Of a stretch of DNA of 64,000 nt, positions 37,664-51,413 are shown in pieces. Where the stretch lies: the NCBI GenBank assembly GCA_013399895.1, contig VXBA01004867.1:151653-215652 (forward strand). Direction: 5' to 3'. Position 1 is the stretch's first letter. Each line of letters starts with the position of its first letter. Origin of the DNA: Serilophus lunatus. Lineage: Eukaryota; Chordata; Aves; Passeriformes; Eurylaimidae. The notes beneath the pieces were generated by a model that made no database searches, had not been told where the DNA came from, and saw only the letters and a program-made list of their open reading frames with translations. The position numbers and the translations under genes are program-made.

Positions 37664-38567
37664 GGAATAGCTTTATCCAAAGATTAGCAGAAATTAGGGT
37701 GAAAAAACCCTGTTCCAATAGGGAGGGGTTATGCATTTGCTGTAAATTCAGGAAATTTCCCAAAATACAAAGAACAGGCTCAGGATTATAATTAAGGAAG
37801 AAATTTTAGCTCCCTGAAAGAACAGCTTGATGGCAATTGTTACTTTCCTTTAGCTTTAATATAGCATCTCTTACAATTTAATTTTTAAACACCACCATTT
37901 TTATTTTCCATTAATCTCCAGTATTAACAATGTAATAAAGATCCTGGCAAACACTGAAATTTAACGAGTCAAAATGCCTCTAGGAGCCTTTACAGAGTAT
38001 TTAAGGAATTGAGCAACAGGATTGATGCTGTGAGCAAGACCAAGTGCAAAGCCAGTGTTAATTAGATACAGAACTGGTTGCATCTTGTCATGTAATTCAA
38101 GAATTAGGTTCATTTGGGTCCATAGGCTGTAAATGAAGTTACACTGTTAGAGGACAGTTTTGGAGATGTGTATTAGGAGTTTGAATATTATATACTTGTG
38201 TCTTTTCCATTAAGTTTGATAGCATGAAGTAAAAATGTTAACTCTTCGACATCTCCTTTGATGAGAAAGCGTGAAGGATTTTGCAGGTGATGTACAAAAC
38301 AAAGGGGCATCTGTACAAAATATGAGCTCACTGACGCATCCAAGAATTAATTAATAGAAGTATCTTTAGATATGATGCAAATAGCAGGGATATTTGAAAG
38401 GCTGTCTAGGTGGAGACCATGACCCTGTATAAAACCAGTGCAGGCTAAGATACAAATACACACATAAGCTGAATTGTCAGAATAGTCTTGTCTCGTCAGA
38501 AAAGGCTTTTAATTACAACGGAGTTAGACAACATCTTCCCCAGGAAAAAATATGCTCATGAATTGCC

Positions 38568-38765
38568 ACAGAATCACAGAATGGATTGGGCTGGAAGGGC
38601 TTAAATCTCATCCAGTCCCACCCCCTGCCGTGGGCAGGGACACCTTCCACTAGACAGAGTTGCTCTAAGCCCTGTCCAACCGTGTTTTGAACACTTCCAA
38701 GGATGGGGCATCCACAGTTTTCTCTGCACGACCAGCAGCAGTTGCCTCGACCTGTCCTCATGTGC
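38568..38765 (-). mobile_element. CR1 LINE 3' fragment, antisense
   Basis: This is the reverse complement of a CR1 3' end. The plus strand reads 'cagaatcacagaatggattg', 'ggctggaagggcttaaatct', 'catccagtcccaccccctgc', 'cgtgggcagggacaccttcc', 'gaacacttccaaggatgggg' and 'catccacagttttctctgca'. Similarity fades after about 38765, where degraded CR1 sequence may continue. The copy is fairly diverged, with a small indel around the DNA equivalent of 'gggcaacctgttcc'. Confidence 0.9.
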
Positions 38766-41700
38766 CACAACCCCTCAGCTGCACCCTGTGTTCCAGTGTC
38801 TTCCCTAGGCTGGGGACACCAGGATGGGACAGAAGAGTCCAAACACAGTTGCCAAGTACAAAATAAGAGAGAAAGCATTTTTGATTTTACTTTCTTGGTT
38901 TATTGTGTTTTGGTGAGTTTTCTTTTAAATTATTTTTTTTCTTTCTGAGTCTTGGAAAGAAGGTTATGTAGGACAAACAAGGCCAGGCCGCTGTGGCTTT
39001 CAAAGTGAGATTTAATTTTGTTCTGTGACTTAATCCTAATTAACATATGGTGCCTGCAACAAACACCACTGAAGACAAGGTTATCCACTGTGAAGTGTGT
39101 TAGTGTGCTGCTGTTCTGGGAGAGAAAAATCCAGATCAGAACTGCTGCCCTCAAAGTCGGTGGTGATACCTTGAGTTGAACTGAAGTGTCCTCAAACTCT
39201 CCTGATGCACTAATAATAACAAGAAGTCTGACAGTGATTTTTGCCTAGCACTTATTTTGGAAGGAAGTTACTGATGTTGGCAAGATCCAGGACAATCTCA
39301 AATAACAACATTTCTTAGTGCAAGGCTACCTCAGTGAGTAAAACAAGTCCTTGTGTTACATGGAAACTAAATGTTCGTATTTCATGTAATTTCCTTTGTC
39401 AGTCTGGGTGACAATTGAAGACAGAATTTTCTCTTATATGTTTCTTTGCATCACATCACAGAGGCTGTAGGAGTAAATCCTGCTATTTCATACAACTGTG
39501 TAATCTTCATTTTGCCAGAACTTTATTCTGCTGGAAAGCACCGTGATGACATGCTGCCCTCTGCTTCCAGGGCTACTCACTGGGCAGTAGTGAGGCAGAA
39601 TGGGTGGGTTGCAAGACAGTGGACTTATCCCTGGAAAATGGAAATGCAAGAATAGATCAATTTTTGTTCCCCACTGAGGGTTTACCTTTGGCTGCTGCTG
39701 TAGTGGGCTGAAGTCCATAACTGTACCCAGGTGGGTGAAAGTACAAAGGGATTCTGCTCTAGTAGCTGGTCCTCTGAAATGTTTGGGCTGAGAATTAAGC
39801 TCTTGATGCATCTGACCATGAAATAATGAACTGTAGGAAGTATTTCTACATAATGCTGGCTGATAAAAGAAGGTACTGGAGCCAGGAACACTTTTAAGAT
39901 GTCAAGGAGGGAAAGTCTCTCCCAGGGCACTTTTTCAGTGAGTAAGGAAGGGAGAGATATTATCTTAGAATTTCAAGCAGACAACACACACACTTTGTGG
40001 GGGTGGTAGCAGTTCTCACAATAATGGTTTTGTTTCCTCCCTTTCTCACCATCCTCCCTGGCTGAACGACAGCAGGCAGAGGGGTGGCTGAGGAGACACT
40101 GACTCTGACCTTCTCATGCACAAGGTAGGTGCTGTGGAATGGAGTGAAGAAATAAGGATTCCCTGGGGGAAGCTGGGACCAGCTGTGAGACAAGGATAGG
40201 ATATGGCTACTGGCCTCTTCCAGCCTCTCAGAGCTCACTCACAAGCAGCACATGCTTGGTGTGACTCTTCACCCTCCTGTACCTGTTCACCAGGTAATGG
40301 GAACATTCTTTCTGTGCTCCCTGGAGACAGAAGAGGTTGCTTGTAGGCACACATCAAGCCACTCAGTCCTGGTAGAGTGTGTTGTGTTTATGTTTTTGGG
40401 ATCTATGTCCCAATGTCTCTCCATCGCCCAGTACTTCATTAAAGATAGACTCTCACAAAGCTGAAAAACAGCCTTTCCCTTTTATGAAGGTATGCACAAC
40501 AGGATCAGCAGCACCTATTGGGTTTAGAAGCTCGTTTTTGGAAATCCCATTAACTGGAAATTCCAGCCCATTGGCTCCTCAGCCTCACCTAGGTTGATAG
40601 GCTCCCTGTGTCCATACTTTAAAGGCTCTTGTTTCCAGTAGTGTTGTTTGACCTTGGCCACATAGTTATGCCACTTCCAAAGTCTCTGATGCTCTTGGGT
40701 GGTCCAGAACTACTGTTTCCTCTCAGGAGTGATGAGGGAGGATGATTAAGATTCAGTTCCGTTGTTCTGGGGCAATTTGATTTGGGAATCTTTCCTTTCA
40801 AGGTCAGTCTGTCACCTACAATTTCTGTTTTTATGGTTTTCTGACTGGAAAATGGGTAATGTTTTATCTATTGATTTGAATGGCTGTGCTTTTTATGCCT
40901 CCAAACTGCACAGCACATTTATCCTCAGCCTAATACCCTCATGAATGCAAGAGCAAGCTTTTCTTCTAGATAAAAAGAATCAACAGCCTGAATATCTGTT
41001 TCACAGTCCTCTCCATATGTATAGGGAATGGGGATAACAAACTAACCTTTCTTCCAGAGGCTAATTGGATTTCACACAGTTTGGAAGCACCGTTAATTCA
41101 TCAGATATATTAAAATTCAGCTTTAACATTCTTACTGGTTAGTTTGGCTATTGACATTCCTCCTTCTTGCTTTTTATTCTCTTCTATTTCAATCTTGCCC
41201 ATTTTCAATACTTAAATAAACATGCACCGTGTGCTGCAGTCCCTTGGGAGCAGAATTTCTTCATGCATGAAGCCTTACAAGCTGCTGGGAACATACATGC
41301 ATGAATATTTCTTATTCCACTTAAATAAGCATCACAAATGCTTAGTCTAGAAATAATGTATGTTGTTCAGGAGCTGGTGTCCTTGCTGTGGTTTAGTCAC
41401 ACTATAACCAAATAGTCCAAGTGGGCATAAAGGATTCATGATCAACCTGCTGTAGTTATGCAGCCTAATTAAGAGGGTCTGCATTTTTCATCGTGAAGGT
41501 GTAAAAATCCTCTCTTGCATTTATGAAAACACTTGATCATCCTGATTTGCCCAGAATGTTCTCTTCTGAAGGTGAAAAAGGAAGAAAAAAGGAAGGAAAA
41601 AATCTCTTTCGAAGAGTAGAGGTTGATTGTTTCAATCAAACTGTGTAGCTAGGCTTAAATTTTCTCTGTGAATACAAGAAAAAGTCGAGAACTTTGAATA

Positions 41701-44700
41701 GTATTTTAAGGAATGGAAATCTCACTGCATGTTTCCACTGAGAGGTCAAATTATGGGCTGTGAAATCCAAATGGTAGAGATGACTTTTCCTACCTTTCAT
41801 GATGGCTCACTACAGAGAAGTGAGGGGACAGCAAAACCAGACTGGCCATATTTGCATGTGGATGTTTGGTGGCCCAGGGGAGCAGAGTCCCTTTCCTTTA
41901 TTGCTGGGTAGCCCAGAGAAGGGCTCCCTAAAGTGCAGTTGCATATCCTTCTTGGCATGGGCTGAGTGAGCAGGAATACTCTGGATCCATTTTGGAATGT
42001 CAACATCTGTGCTTTTCCTGCTCATCTTTATATTGCTTATCAGTTTTAAGCAGTGTTTTTTCATGAAAGTGGATAAGTAATTCTCTTTCTGTGAATGCAA
42101 ATGTGGAATCTATTGAGTGGGTGTGTGCATACTTTGAGGAAATAATTGAATTCAAACATCTCTTATTTTTAAAAGCAGGAAACCAGAATCTAATAAAATG
42201 TAAATCAATTCAGCGAATGCTTTGGGCTTACAGTCTTCAGACTTTAAAAAAGAAAAATGAGTTGAATGCTGTGCATTCCAATATCAACATTTTTATTTTC
42301 CATCATATCCCCTTAACCCTTCTGTCTTATGAAACCTCTTCCTTTCTGGATGTGTGGTGAAGAGCTCACTCTCCATGTTCGTTAATTCCCATAGTCACTC
42401 TGATGTGTGACCTTGCTGCATCTTCCCATGGAGAAGTCTGTGGGAGTTGGGTTTCTGTACAGTGCTTTATTGATTGCAAACACCCAGCTGGTACACCATA
42501 CAGCACAGTTGCCTTTGTGATTTAGGACTTTGGCTTTTCAGACCTGAAATAAATGTACCAAATGGATATGTTCAACTTTATAACATTTATCAAAGCAACT
42601 TAGAAACTAAGAGTATATCTTAATTTAGTTATGTTCCTATGGGCTTAATATTTGTATGGCATGCAAATTGTCTCCTGTGGTCTTTTTGGAAGGAGTTTCT
42701 CCCCTGTTCTGACCTTTGGAAGCCAACAAGCTGAAGAAGTGCAATGATTTAAAGAAAGGAAATTATTATCTGTTTTCTTTGACCATACCCATTACATTTG
42801 CAGAAGCTTAGGGATTTTAATGCTAGTGGTACTGGTTACAGTTTTGCTGTCTAAATTCTTAAAGGGGAAGGATATTGCAGAGACAACAGTTACCAAGGTC
42901 ATTATGACTAAAGGAGAGAGAGCTAAAAACAGGATATATTCTCTGAACTGACAAAGACATTTGTCTGAAAGGTGAAGAAGACAGTTCAGTACCCTCTCTT
43001 GGGGATGCCCTTCTGCAGGTGGTAAAAGGGAACAAAAGGAGCTGGGTGATCTTATCACCTGTATAAGGCACATGAGGTTCTACACTGGTGAGTGATTCAG
43101 ATTAAGGCTTAAGTCTTCAGCCTTTTTATTTCTAATTATTTTAAATTATTTTATTTATTAATAAATTACAGTTTCAAAATACCAGCTGCTGCCTCCTGGA
43201 TGAGGGTAGAAAGAGCCAGTTACTCAGAAGTGGTGTAGATCCTTCATGTCTACTGCTGTTTTTTCCAGGTGAATTCAGAATATGTGTAGCATTGCAGACA
43301 TTTCAGCAAACTGTGAGCTCACATCCAGAGACATGTGTGAGACAAGCTCCATTTTGACAAAATCCTGAAAAATGCTTAGTTCTACAAGTGCTGTATTAAA
43401 ATGAATAAGGCAGTTCAGCAGCTCTCACAAGACTACTTTCCTTTCTGCAATTAAAATTGCTGCAGCAGACACTAATGGACTGTCACTGCAGAAAGTCCCT
43501 CTTGGAAATCCGAGCTATATTGTCCTCTCAGGGAAGGTTTTTCTAATATAAGCAGAGGAGGATTTCATTTTACAAGGAAAGAAACCACACTTAATGAAAA
43601 CCTAAGGAATTGCAAACAGTCTTCCTTACTCCCTAAAATCTCTGTTAATCTCTACCAACATCTAGTCCTTCCATAGAACATAAAGGGTTTCTTTTTTAAA
43701 AAAATCTAACCTTGTCACAAAGAAAAATGCTACCATCAAATCTATTAGAAATAATGACTTTGTAAGAAATAAATTTGTGCCTCATCGACTGGAGTGTGAA
43801 GAAATAATTCCCTTTATTGGTATTGGTTAAGCTACAGGAATGGGAGAGCAAACATTTCATGCAGTATGATCCTTCCTAAGTCAATATTGTCCTTTCAATC
43901 CTGAGTTTCAAATTAAATTTTATCTTCCTTTAAACAAGGGCATGCTTGGAAATCAATGCTATTTATCTTCTATAATGTAATGATATACACAAGTTTAATT
44001 TTTGTTATAAATAAAAAAAGGCTGTGGACTTAAAAAGAGAAAAAGACAAAATCTTCCTATTTTGCTGTTTTCTGGTGTCATTGCTAAGGGTACATGATAA
44101 CAGCCACCAGCAAACCCACTATTTTAAGGCAGGAGAATCAGTCCTTGTACTAGCTGGCTACTTCAGGTGTTGTCTTGTTCTTTTATAAATGTATAGCTAA
44201 AAGGGAAACGTGGCATTTTAAAACAATGATTTTTGTGTTATCATCTGGGGTAAATCTTTTATTGATGTGAACTTTCTTTCAGGGTCTTTGTGGTATTCCA
44301 GGTGAATTATTTGATATAATTAGAATGGTAGATTAGAGTAAGTAAAGCGGAACATATGCTTTCAAAAAGTCCACAGTGCTTGGGGGAAGACTTGTGTTAT
44401 TTTTATTTATTTATTTTTTACCAAGAACATGAGAAAAAAGATTTCTGAAGAGTGGAGAAAAGAAGACTTGTGATGTTATTCAGGAGTCACTAAAACACCA
44501 ATTAATGCAGGTAGAGGTTTGGCCTTGTTTGTCAAGAGCAACCCTTAAATGTTCCATACTGGCTATCAAGGTCTCAGACTAGTTATCCCAGCCAAGCAGC
44601 ACATGGTCCCACTTTTTGGCTTTATGTCTTTCAGGAATGAGCATATCTAGGCTTCTCCTCTAATAGTTTTCTTTTCCTGTCCACCACTTACACAGGCTGG

Positions 44701-47305
44701 CTCTGGTGCTGTCAGATCCAGCAATTAAGTCACATGTTTTCACAAAGAAAGTTTACTCCAGTGACTTCCTGTGGACAGAATCCATATGGGACATGTTTCA
44801 GGGACATACACCAATGATCAAGGACTGGAGTCTCATAAACAAAAGGTAAATAGAAAATACCACACACATGGTGAACATAAGCAACAGAGCAATGACTGCA
44901 TAGTACATGATACTGGTTATTTTCTGAATTTTGCAATGTTTTGCACTATTTAAGGAAAGTGGGGTTTGACTTTGGCTGCCTTTTCTACTATGTTGTGGTG
45001 AGTTCTTAATAGTGGAAGTTATAGCAGGAAAGAAAAGAGGAACAAATCAAGCAGATACAGAAGTTATTGTTTCCTGAATATTAGGAGCTCAGTAACTAGA
45101 TTATCTAATTCTTTACTAGCCTCCAGTACTCATCCATCCAGATGTTCATAACTATAAAATACACAAAATAACTTGATATGCAATCAGATTTCTGTTCTTG
45201 TGCATGCTGGAATTTTCCCATTCTGTTTTGTTTGGAGCTTTGATCTGAAGGTTCTCTTGACTGACTGGTATTTCTTTTTGTTTGTGCTGGTTGTGGGGAG
45301 TCAAGGACAAAATACACACTTCGACTTATGGCCTGGAGACTACAAAAGCACCTGTGGGTTCTTTCTTATTTTATGTAAAAGGCTGGAAAATTTTGAATTC
45401 TGATGTTGTGATCCAGCTTTGTGTTTAACTGAGCAGTGGTTTCTGCACTGAGTGGTGAGCTAAGCAACCCCTGAGTCTTTTCTGTGGCATGAGTACAGTG
45501 CTTAGCATTCAGATGGGAACTTGTATATTGAGCCAAACCCAATTATTTGCAAATGAATCAGTGCCACGAGTCCTCAAGAGGAATGCTGTAATACCAAGTG
45601 CTGGTTTAAAATGTCATCTTTTTTTGGAGAGAATTCTCTATAGATAATATTAACTGTTTCCAATCTAATTTTAGATAATCAGAAATAGGAATTCACTGAA
45701 GTTAGCAAAGAAAATTCTAACTTTGATCAAAGGCATAGCAGATTTCAGCTTTCTCTATTTTGCAAGTCATGCCAATGTAAAAGCAAGCCTTTCACTAATG
45801 TTTGGCATTGTAACCAGTGCTGGCACTTGTAGGCAGTACTTTAATTATACATTATACTAACCAGTGTGAAATACTGAGCCTTATTAAGATAGCCAAAAGC
45901 CTTCTGTATAGTTGATTTATTAGAGCTTGAAATTAACTTTTCACAGTCCAGCTAAAAGAGATCAGTAGATACAGAAATTCAGCTCTGCCTACAGTGAAAC
46001 TGTTTCCCCATGGTTATATCCAGTGCTCTCTCCAGTTCCTTGCAGTGCATTCACCCCCTGGAGAAACCTCAGACATGGCAAAACACTGGCCATCAACATC
46101 ATCTGCCTCATACCTCCATTATAAATGTCAGTGCCAGTCTTGTGGTTGCTTGGAATGGTTTCCTGAAAAAATGGAATTTTAAAAAAACCCCTTGGGCTCC
46201 ACCAGGTGCTCAGATGTGTGGCTGGTGGTCTGCACTAGGCTGACTGATGCTGGAGATGTTCCACACTGGTGCATTTTCAGATGAGCATTTTTGCTCTCCT
46301 GACACAATACTTGGTCAGTATATGACTGGGATGTCAGGATATTGTTAAATATTGCTAAAACAAGTCCATTATCTGTAGAACAGTGGGGATATGAGGAGCA
46401 GCTCCCAACCTGATGGCATCTTAAACTTTTCTCCTGCTGGCATGCTTCTTGCAACCTATTTGCATTTTCAGATTTCCAAACTCTCAGATATCAGTTCTCT
46501 GATTAAATCAGAGAATCTAGAGCTCCCATATCTTGTGCTTTGCTTCTGTTTGGTGCTGCAAGGCAAGGCACAGGCTGGAGCTCTAGTTGCTACAAGATAT
46601 AATTTCCTCCTGTTTGGGAGCAAGGCGCTCGGAGCCCCTGCTCAGCATGACCGTGTCTGGTTTATCACAAACAGCTTTCTACATCCTGCCCCTGTGGAGT
46701 CCCCAGAGAGGGGTCACAGTAACTGAAAGCTATTGCTCTTCCTTTTCCCACAGAGCTGTCCTAGGGCAGAGTTCCCACACTGGCTGCTGCAACCTTCCCT
46801 TCCAGGCTTCATGTGTCTCTCCTACCTGTTAACCACCCTTCTCAGCCTCAGCCTTCTGTGGGATGGGCAGCTCTGCAGTGAGGGATGATGCTTTGTCATC
46901 TCTTGTCTGGGTGGCAAAAGCAGGGAGAAGCTGGCACAGTGGGAAAGGTGTCAAGGCATATTTTGGGTCTCTCCATCAATAGCACAAGTAAATCTTTCAG
47001 CTTTAAAATTTGTCATCAGGATTGCTCAGGAGGAGTCACATTTCCACTCTTGTGCTGTGCCCAGTAGCTCTTGCCTTCTTAGTGCTTCTTTGAGTTTTTA
47101 GGCTCTGTGAGACCCTCCCCAGCAAGGGCAATGGTGTCACGGCCTTGCTTACAGACATGGCACAGGGAGCACCTCTGCTTCTTATTTTAGAAGTCGCTGT
47201 GTCATTCGTTAGGGTGACTAATGTATTCTATCAGCTCCTGAATGGATGAGAAGTGCCACTCCTCATCGAATTTGCAAGGTAGCTGTTTGAGTTTTTTCTT
47301 TTTTC

Positions 47306-47322
47306 TTTTTTTTTTTTTTTTT
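47306..47322. repeat. Poly-T run
   Basis: Seventeen T, preceded by a T-rich imperfect stretch, lie about 180 bp upstream of the residue-236 exon acceptor. It is too far from the acceptor to be its polypyrimidine tract. Confidence 0.9.
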
Positions 47323-47501
47323 AATTACACTGTTCCGCTTGACTTGCCCAGATGAGCACCAGTGCTACGGAAAGTAGGACTGAACCAGCATGGGATGGGG
47401 GGAGCAGCAGAGACACAGCTCCCTTCTGTTTAAATTAAAACTAAGCCACATCAGAATGCTGCCAATTAAAAATAAAATGAATGACTTTGCTCTCTCTGTA
47501 G

Positions 47502-47604
47502 GTGACCTGTCTCCACGATTTCTTTGGGGATGATGATGTGTTTATCGCCTGTGGTCCAGAAAAATTCCGCTATGCACAGGATGACTTTTCTCTGGATGAA
47601 AGCG
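47502..47604 (+). CDS. DCX: DCX coding exon, residues 236-269: end of the C-DC repeat
   Basis: This 103-nt exon completes the second doublecortin repeat of the microtubule-binding protein. The acceptor is TCTCTCTGTAG before GTGACC, and the donor is GCG followed by GTAACA. The phase changes from 0 to 1: the last base G starts the codon of Glu270. The translation begins VTCLHDFFGDDDVFIACGPE and ends KFRYAQDDFSLDES. FFGDDDVFIACGPEKFRY is diagnostic of the doublecortin family, and VTCLHDFFGDDDV fits DCX rather than DCLK1. Ser269 is Asn in human, from memory. Residue numbering stays in step with human DCX. The frame runs open into the intron to about 47696, which is only read-through. Confidence 0.97.
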
Positions 47605-50600
47605 GTAACATCAAATGCACACTGTGGTTTTATTTGATTTCCATTCAGTTGCTTGTATCAGATAATAATGCTGCATGCTTCTGTTCTGGTTTTTAAGACC
47701 CAGTACATGGAATTTAACATCCTTTTGTGGTACTTATGCAGTCAGCAGATATTATAATCGGGCATATACTGACTGAGGTAGCTCAAGTCAGAATAAATCA
47801 ACTCCATTTGACATTTAATGCAAGTATATCCTTTCAATTTCCCCCAGTTACAATCAGATAGATACATTTTTCTTGAGAACTGATCCTTATGTATACATGA
47901 GCATATTAAAAATGGGAAAAAAGCAACAGTTAAAAAAAGTAATCACCCTGCCACTGCTTTCTTCTTCTGATTCAAAAGGCAGGGCAATAATTCCCTTTTA
48001 TGGGGGACATGACAGGGACAGCACCATTATCTGTCCCTGTTACCAGCACAGCTCTGTAATGATGTGTCTGTGTGATCAATTGAGCCATGAAATCACACAG
48101 AATATAAAGAGCTTGCTTATAGGACTTACCACCCACCCCACCTGGCAACTCTGTTGACCAATAGCACATGCTGTCATCTGGTGCCAGTGAGTGCAGCAAG
48201 AGCTGTCATTTTGCTCATTTAACCTCAGGGAAAATGTGGTCTCCAAGTATTTAGGCTCATTTACCAGAGTTCTAGGTGTCCTGTATAAGGAACATGACCC
48301 CCATGCTGTCCTATATGGTACAAACTGGCTTGGCATTGAGGACTAAAGAGGACTTTTGCTGTATGCCAGGAAGTCAAGCAGCCTCTAATCTTCAAATATT
48401 GTGTTTTTATGACTCCTTTGCAAGCCTGATTTTTTTTTTAGTGCTTCTGACCTGTGTACTCCAGATGAACCCATTTGATGGTCTTGGCTAATTCAAAGAA
48501 AGTTTCCAATGAGACTTTGCAGGCAGAGAATAAAGCCTGTGTCAGGCTGGGGAAGCAATCTGTAACCTGAGCTTCATATTTTTTTTAACACTCAGCAGTT
48601 GAGTCAGCTCCAGTGGGAGTTCCACACTGTAAAACAGTTTGGATGCAATCCTAGCTGAACAACTTGATGGGAAGCCCAGTTCTCTGCCTACACTCCTGGT
48701 TACTACTCACTTTTCCAGTTTAGATTTGTCTAGCATGAATAAGCCAAGCCTGCTTTTGGGAAGGCATCAAGTACCTGCAGCTCCCAGTGGTATTTTGGGG
48801 ATAGCAGGAATGATCTGCACCTCTCAGGCAGGAGATGAGAAGCTGCTACCCAGAAGTATTTTCTCATTATACACTCATCATCCTTCCTTGTTATGAGTCA
48901 AATGCTGCAAGGAAAACTGTAAATCCTGAGGTTTTGCAGATGAATGTCACTTATTAAAATCTCCTCTGTCATGGGGAACTTTTCCTTGCCTGTTTGGATG
49001 ACACACACCAGGATTGCTGGTTATTATATTCTCTCTGGCAGGACATCAGGAAACAAAATGAGGAATAGCATAAGAGAGGATTATGTCATCTTTTTCCTCC
49101 TGACTGCCCAACACAGCTTCCACCCTCTAATCCCTGCTGCTGACCACCTTCCAGATGACATTGCTATGTCCAATTTGTACCCACTGGTTTCAGCATCAGC
49201 CCACGGAAATGTCACACCTCAGTGATGTTTAGAGGCCTGTTTACACCAACTTCAGCACAGCCAGGTCTCCACCTTCAGAATGTTGTTTCCAGATGCGTAA
49301 TTGCTCAGTTATTGCCTTTAATGTACTGACACTTGCCAAGGGCTGAGCTGGAGGAATTCCTCAGAGTCAGCCTTTTTGTGCTGGAAAATGCAATGCTGGT
49401 TTGTTTTTTCCAAGGAATTACTCCCCTGGGAAGAATATAAGTTTGGAAGCTCTTGCAATGACATAACACAAAGTATTTTTACTTTTTAGGTTTGTTTTGT
49501 TTGTTTTATTCAGTGAGTATTTCAGGTAACTCTACACAGCTGCCTGACACCTTCTGAGTCCCCCTTGGTTTCTGGGATGCCTATATGATATATGATTGAC
49601 ACATCTGGTGTCTATGGCCAGGCAAACGAGTTGTGCTTTAAGATTCAAATGTTGCACTGTTTTTTGTTAATATGCAAGAGCCTTGAAAAATATTACTTCT
49701 GCAGTGGCTCAAGTGGTTTTTTTCCTCATGTTTGTCTTGCTGGTTAACAGAGTGGCTGGCTATTTCACAGTATCAAGGATAGTCTACCTTCCACTCATCA
49801 TCCCACCCTGCAACATCAGAACTGCTTTTCATGTACAAAAAATTGGAGCTGTATTGGTGCTAGGCCTCCACAAGCCTTTCTGTGACATCACCTGTGAGAA
49901 GTCAAGTGCCCTTATGAAAATTTTTCTATCCCAAAAAAACCCTCACAAATTTTTCTATCCCAGATTTACGATTTCCAAAATCCTCTAGTAGGAAAGAGAA
50001 TAAACTCATTGTAGGTTTAGTTATTGCCAGGCAGTATCCCTGGAGCCCAGAGCATCCTCTCTTCATATTCTTGTACTGCATGACCTGACAGCAAACTCTC
50101 TTGCAAACCAACTGGAAGGAAAAGAGACAAACTCTTGATTATCTAAGAATGAGGAAAGCCTGGGGGAAAATTTAAGGCCATTAGATTTTCATAGATATAC
50201 TGAAACATAATTAAATAACATACATTTAGGTCAGACAACTTGTTCTCGGGTGACCAATCATTTACCCAGTATGTGCTGCCTTAGTTGATTAGCACTGGGA
50301 ATCCAGTCAAAGGGGTCCTCAATGCAGGCCATGAATACTGAGCTGAGCTGAAACTTTCCATAACAAACTGTCTGTACATGGAACACGTAATTCACATCTG
50401 CAAAAAGACACATTTTTCACATCTTGGTGAGGACAAGCTGTTGTAGGAGATGAAGTGAGACCAGTTAACATTTGACAAAAAGGAAATTCCCTTTTTATTG
50501 CCATCTTCTTAACTGGGTTAAGTTAATAACTTGAGGGGTGGAAAGTTCTTTTTCTGTTAGATCTCAGTGTAAATAAACTCTGGTTTTGAAGATCTGGCAT

Positions 50601-51413
50601 GCCTGAAATCCTGGGACACACAGAGGTTTGTTAGCATTTCAGTTGCTTTCTGCAGGACCCTGTAGATCATGTTTACATTTTCCACTCTTTCTAGCCTATT
50701 TATTTTTTAAGAAAACACAGTTGGAGTTCTCATCTGCTCATGTCTTCAAATGCATAAATCTGCTGGATTTCTTTATACAAACCTTTCTGAAAGTGACAAG
50801 TAGCCAGGACAGAGAATATGTTTTGTAGAACTATTTTGTCTTCTTTGCTTTCTGCATGTGAAAAGTTGCAGCTAGTTGAGACAGAAGAGGCTGATTCAGG
50901 CTGTGCCAAAGCCTTCTGAGTCAGATGTACCATCTGCCACATGGGCACTTTACATCATTCCATGAGGTGTTTGCTGGATTTCTGCACTCTCATAAATTGT
51001 GCTCATACTACTACTAGGTAGTAGTAGCTCATTCATACTACTAGGTCTTCATGGAAGGGTTACAGTAAATTAACTGCTTTTGGCCTGATTCTTCCCTCAA
51101 TGTTGACCATTTTCATTGTTCTCACTAACTGGTGAGAACCAAGGCAAGGGGAAGGGCAGAAAATGTTTGGTAGGACACGGGTATGGAGCCAGCCTGACAC
51201 CTGCACTATCTCAGCACCTCCTCTAGAGGAGCAGAGCTGATCTTGCTCTCCCCTTAAAGAATCTCCTTTCTGCCCTGGAGAAAATTTGGTAACAACTTTT
51301 CCCTTGGCCTTGATATTTTCTCTTTGGAGACAAGGCACCTGGCGTTCATACCTGGTGTCCGTGGGCAGCGAGAGCAGTAGGGACATAACCACTGCTGCTG
51401 TGTGTTTCCCCAG
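47605..51413 (+). other. DCX: 3.8-kb DCX intron
   Basis: Phase-1 intron, with donor GTAACA and acceptor TTTCCCCAG. No CR1 copy was recognised. Small structures include a 16-bp exact direct repeat (AAATTTTTCTATCCCA at 49918-49933 and 49947-49962) and a TACTAC-rich imperfect inverted/direct repeat around 51001-51045. A T-rich stretch lies at about 49483-49507. Nothing else stands out. Confidence 0.9.
51008..51027. repeat. Short inverted repeat, CTACTACTA-GG-TAGTAGTAG
   Basis: Nine-base complementary arms flank a GG spacer. A partial direct repeat (CATACTACTAGGT) follows at about 51035-51046. It lies about 370 bp upstream of the residue-270 exon. It is probably local slippage. Confidence 0.65.

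Larger units (their letters stand above)
5953..47501 (+). other. DCX: 41.5-kb DCX intron
   Basis: This large phase-0 intron has donor GTAAGG after the GKQ codons and acceptor TCTCTCTGTAG before GTGACCTG. It contains CR1 fragments at 12180, 16803, 17203, 31040 and 38568, simple repeats at 30034, 30367, 32639, 36814 and 37647, and a 43-N gap. Several blocks with unusual composition are listed in the findings: CpG-dense 25700-26165, homeodomain-motif-rich 32400-32530 and 37140-38510, and POU-like 41220-41560. All intronic open frames (longest 153 codons, minus strand, 31256-31717) lack recognisable domains and have no splice context that I can support. No tRNA, rRNA or known small RNA gene was recognised. 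The rest looks like ordinary AT-rich intron. Confidence 0.9.
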
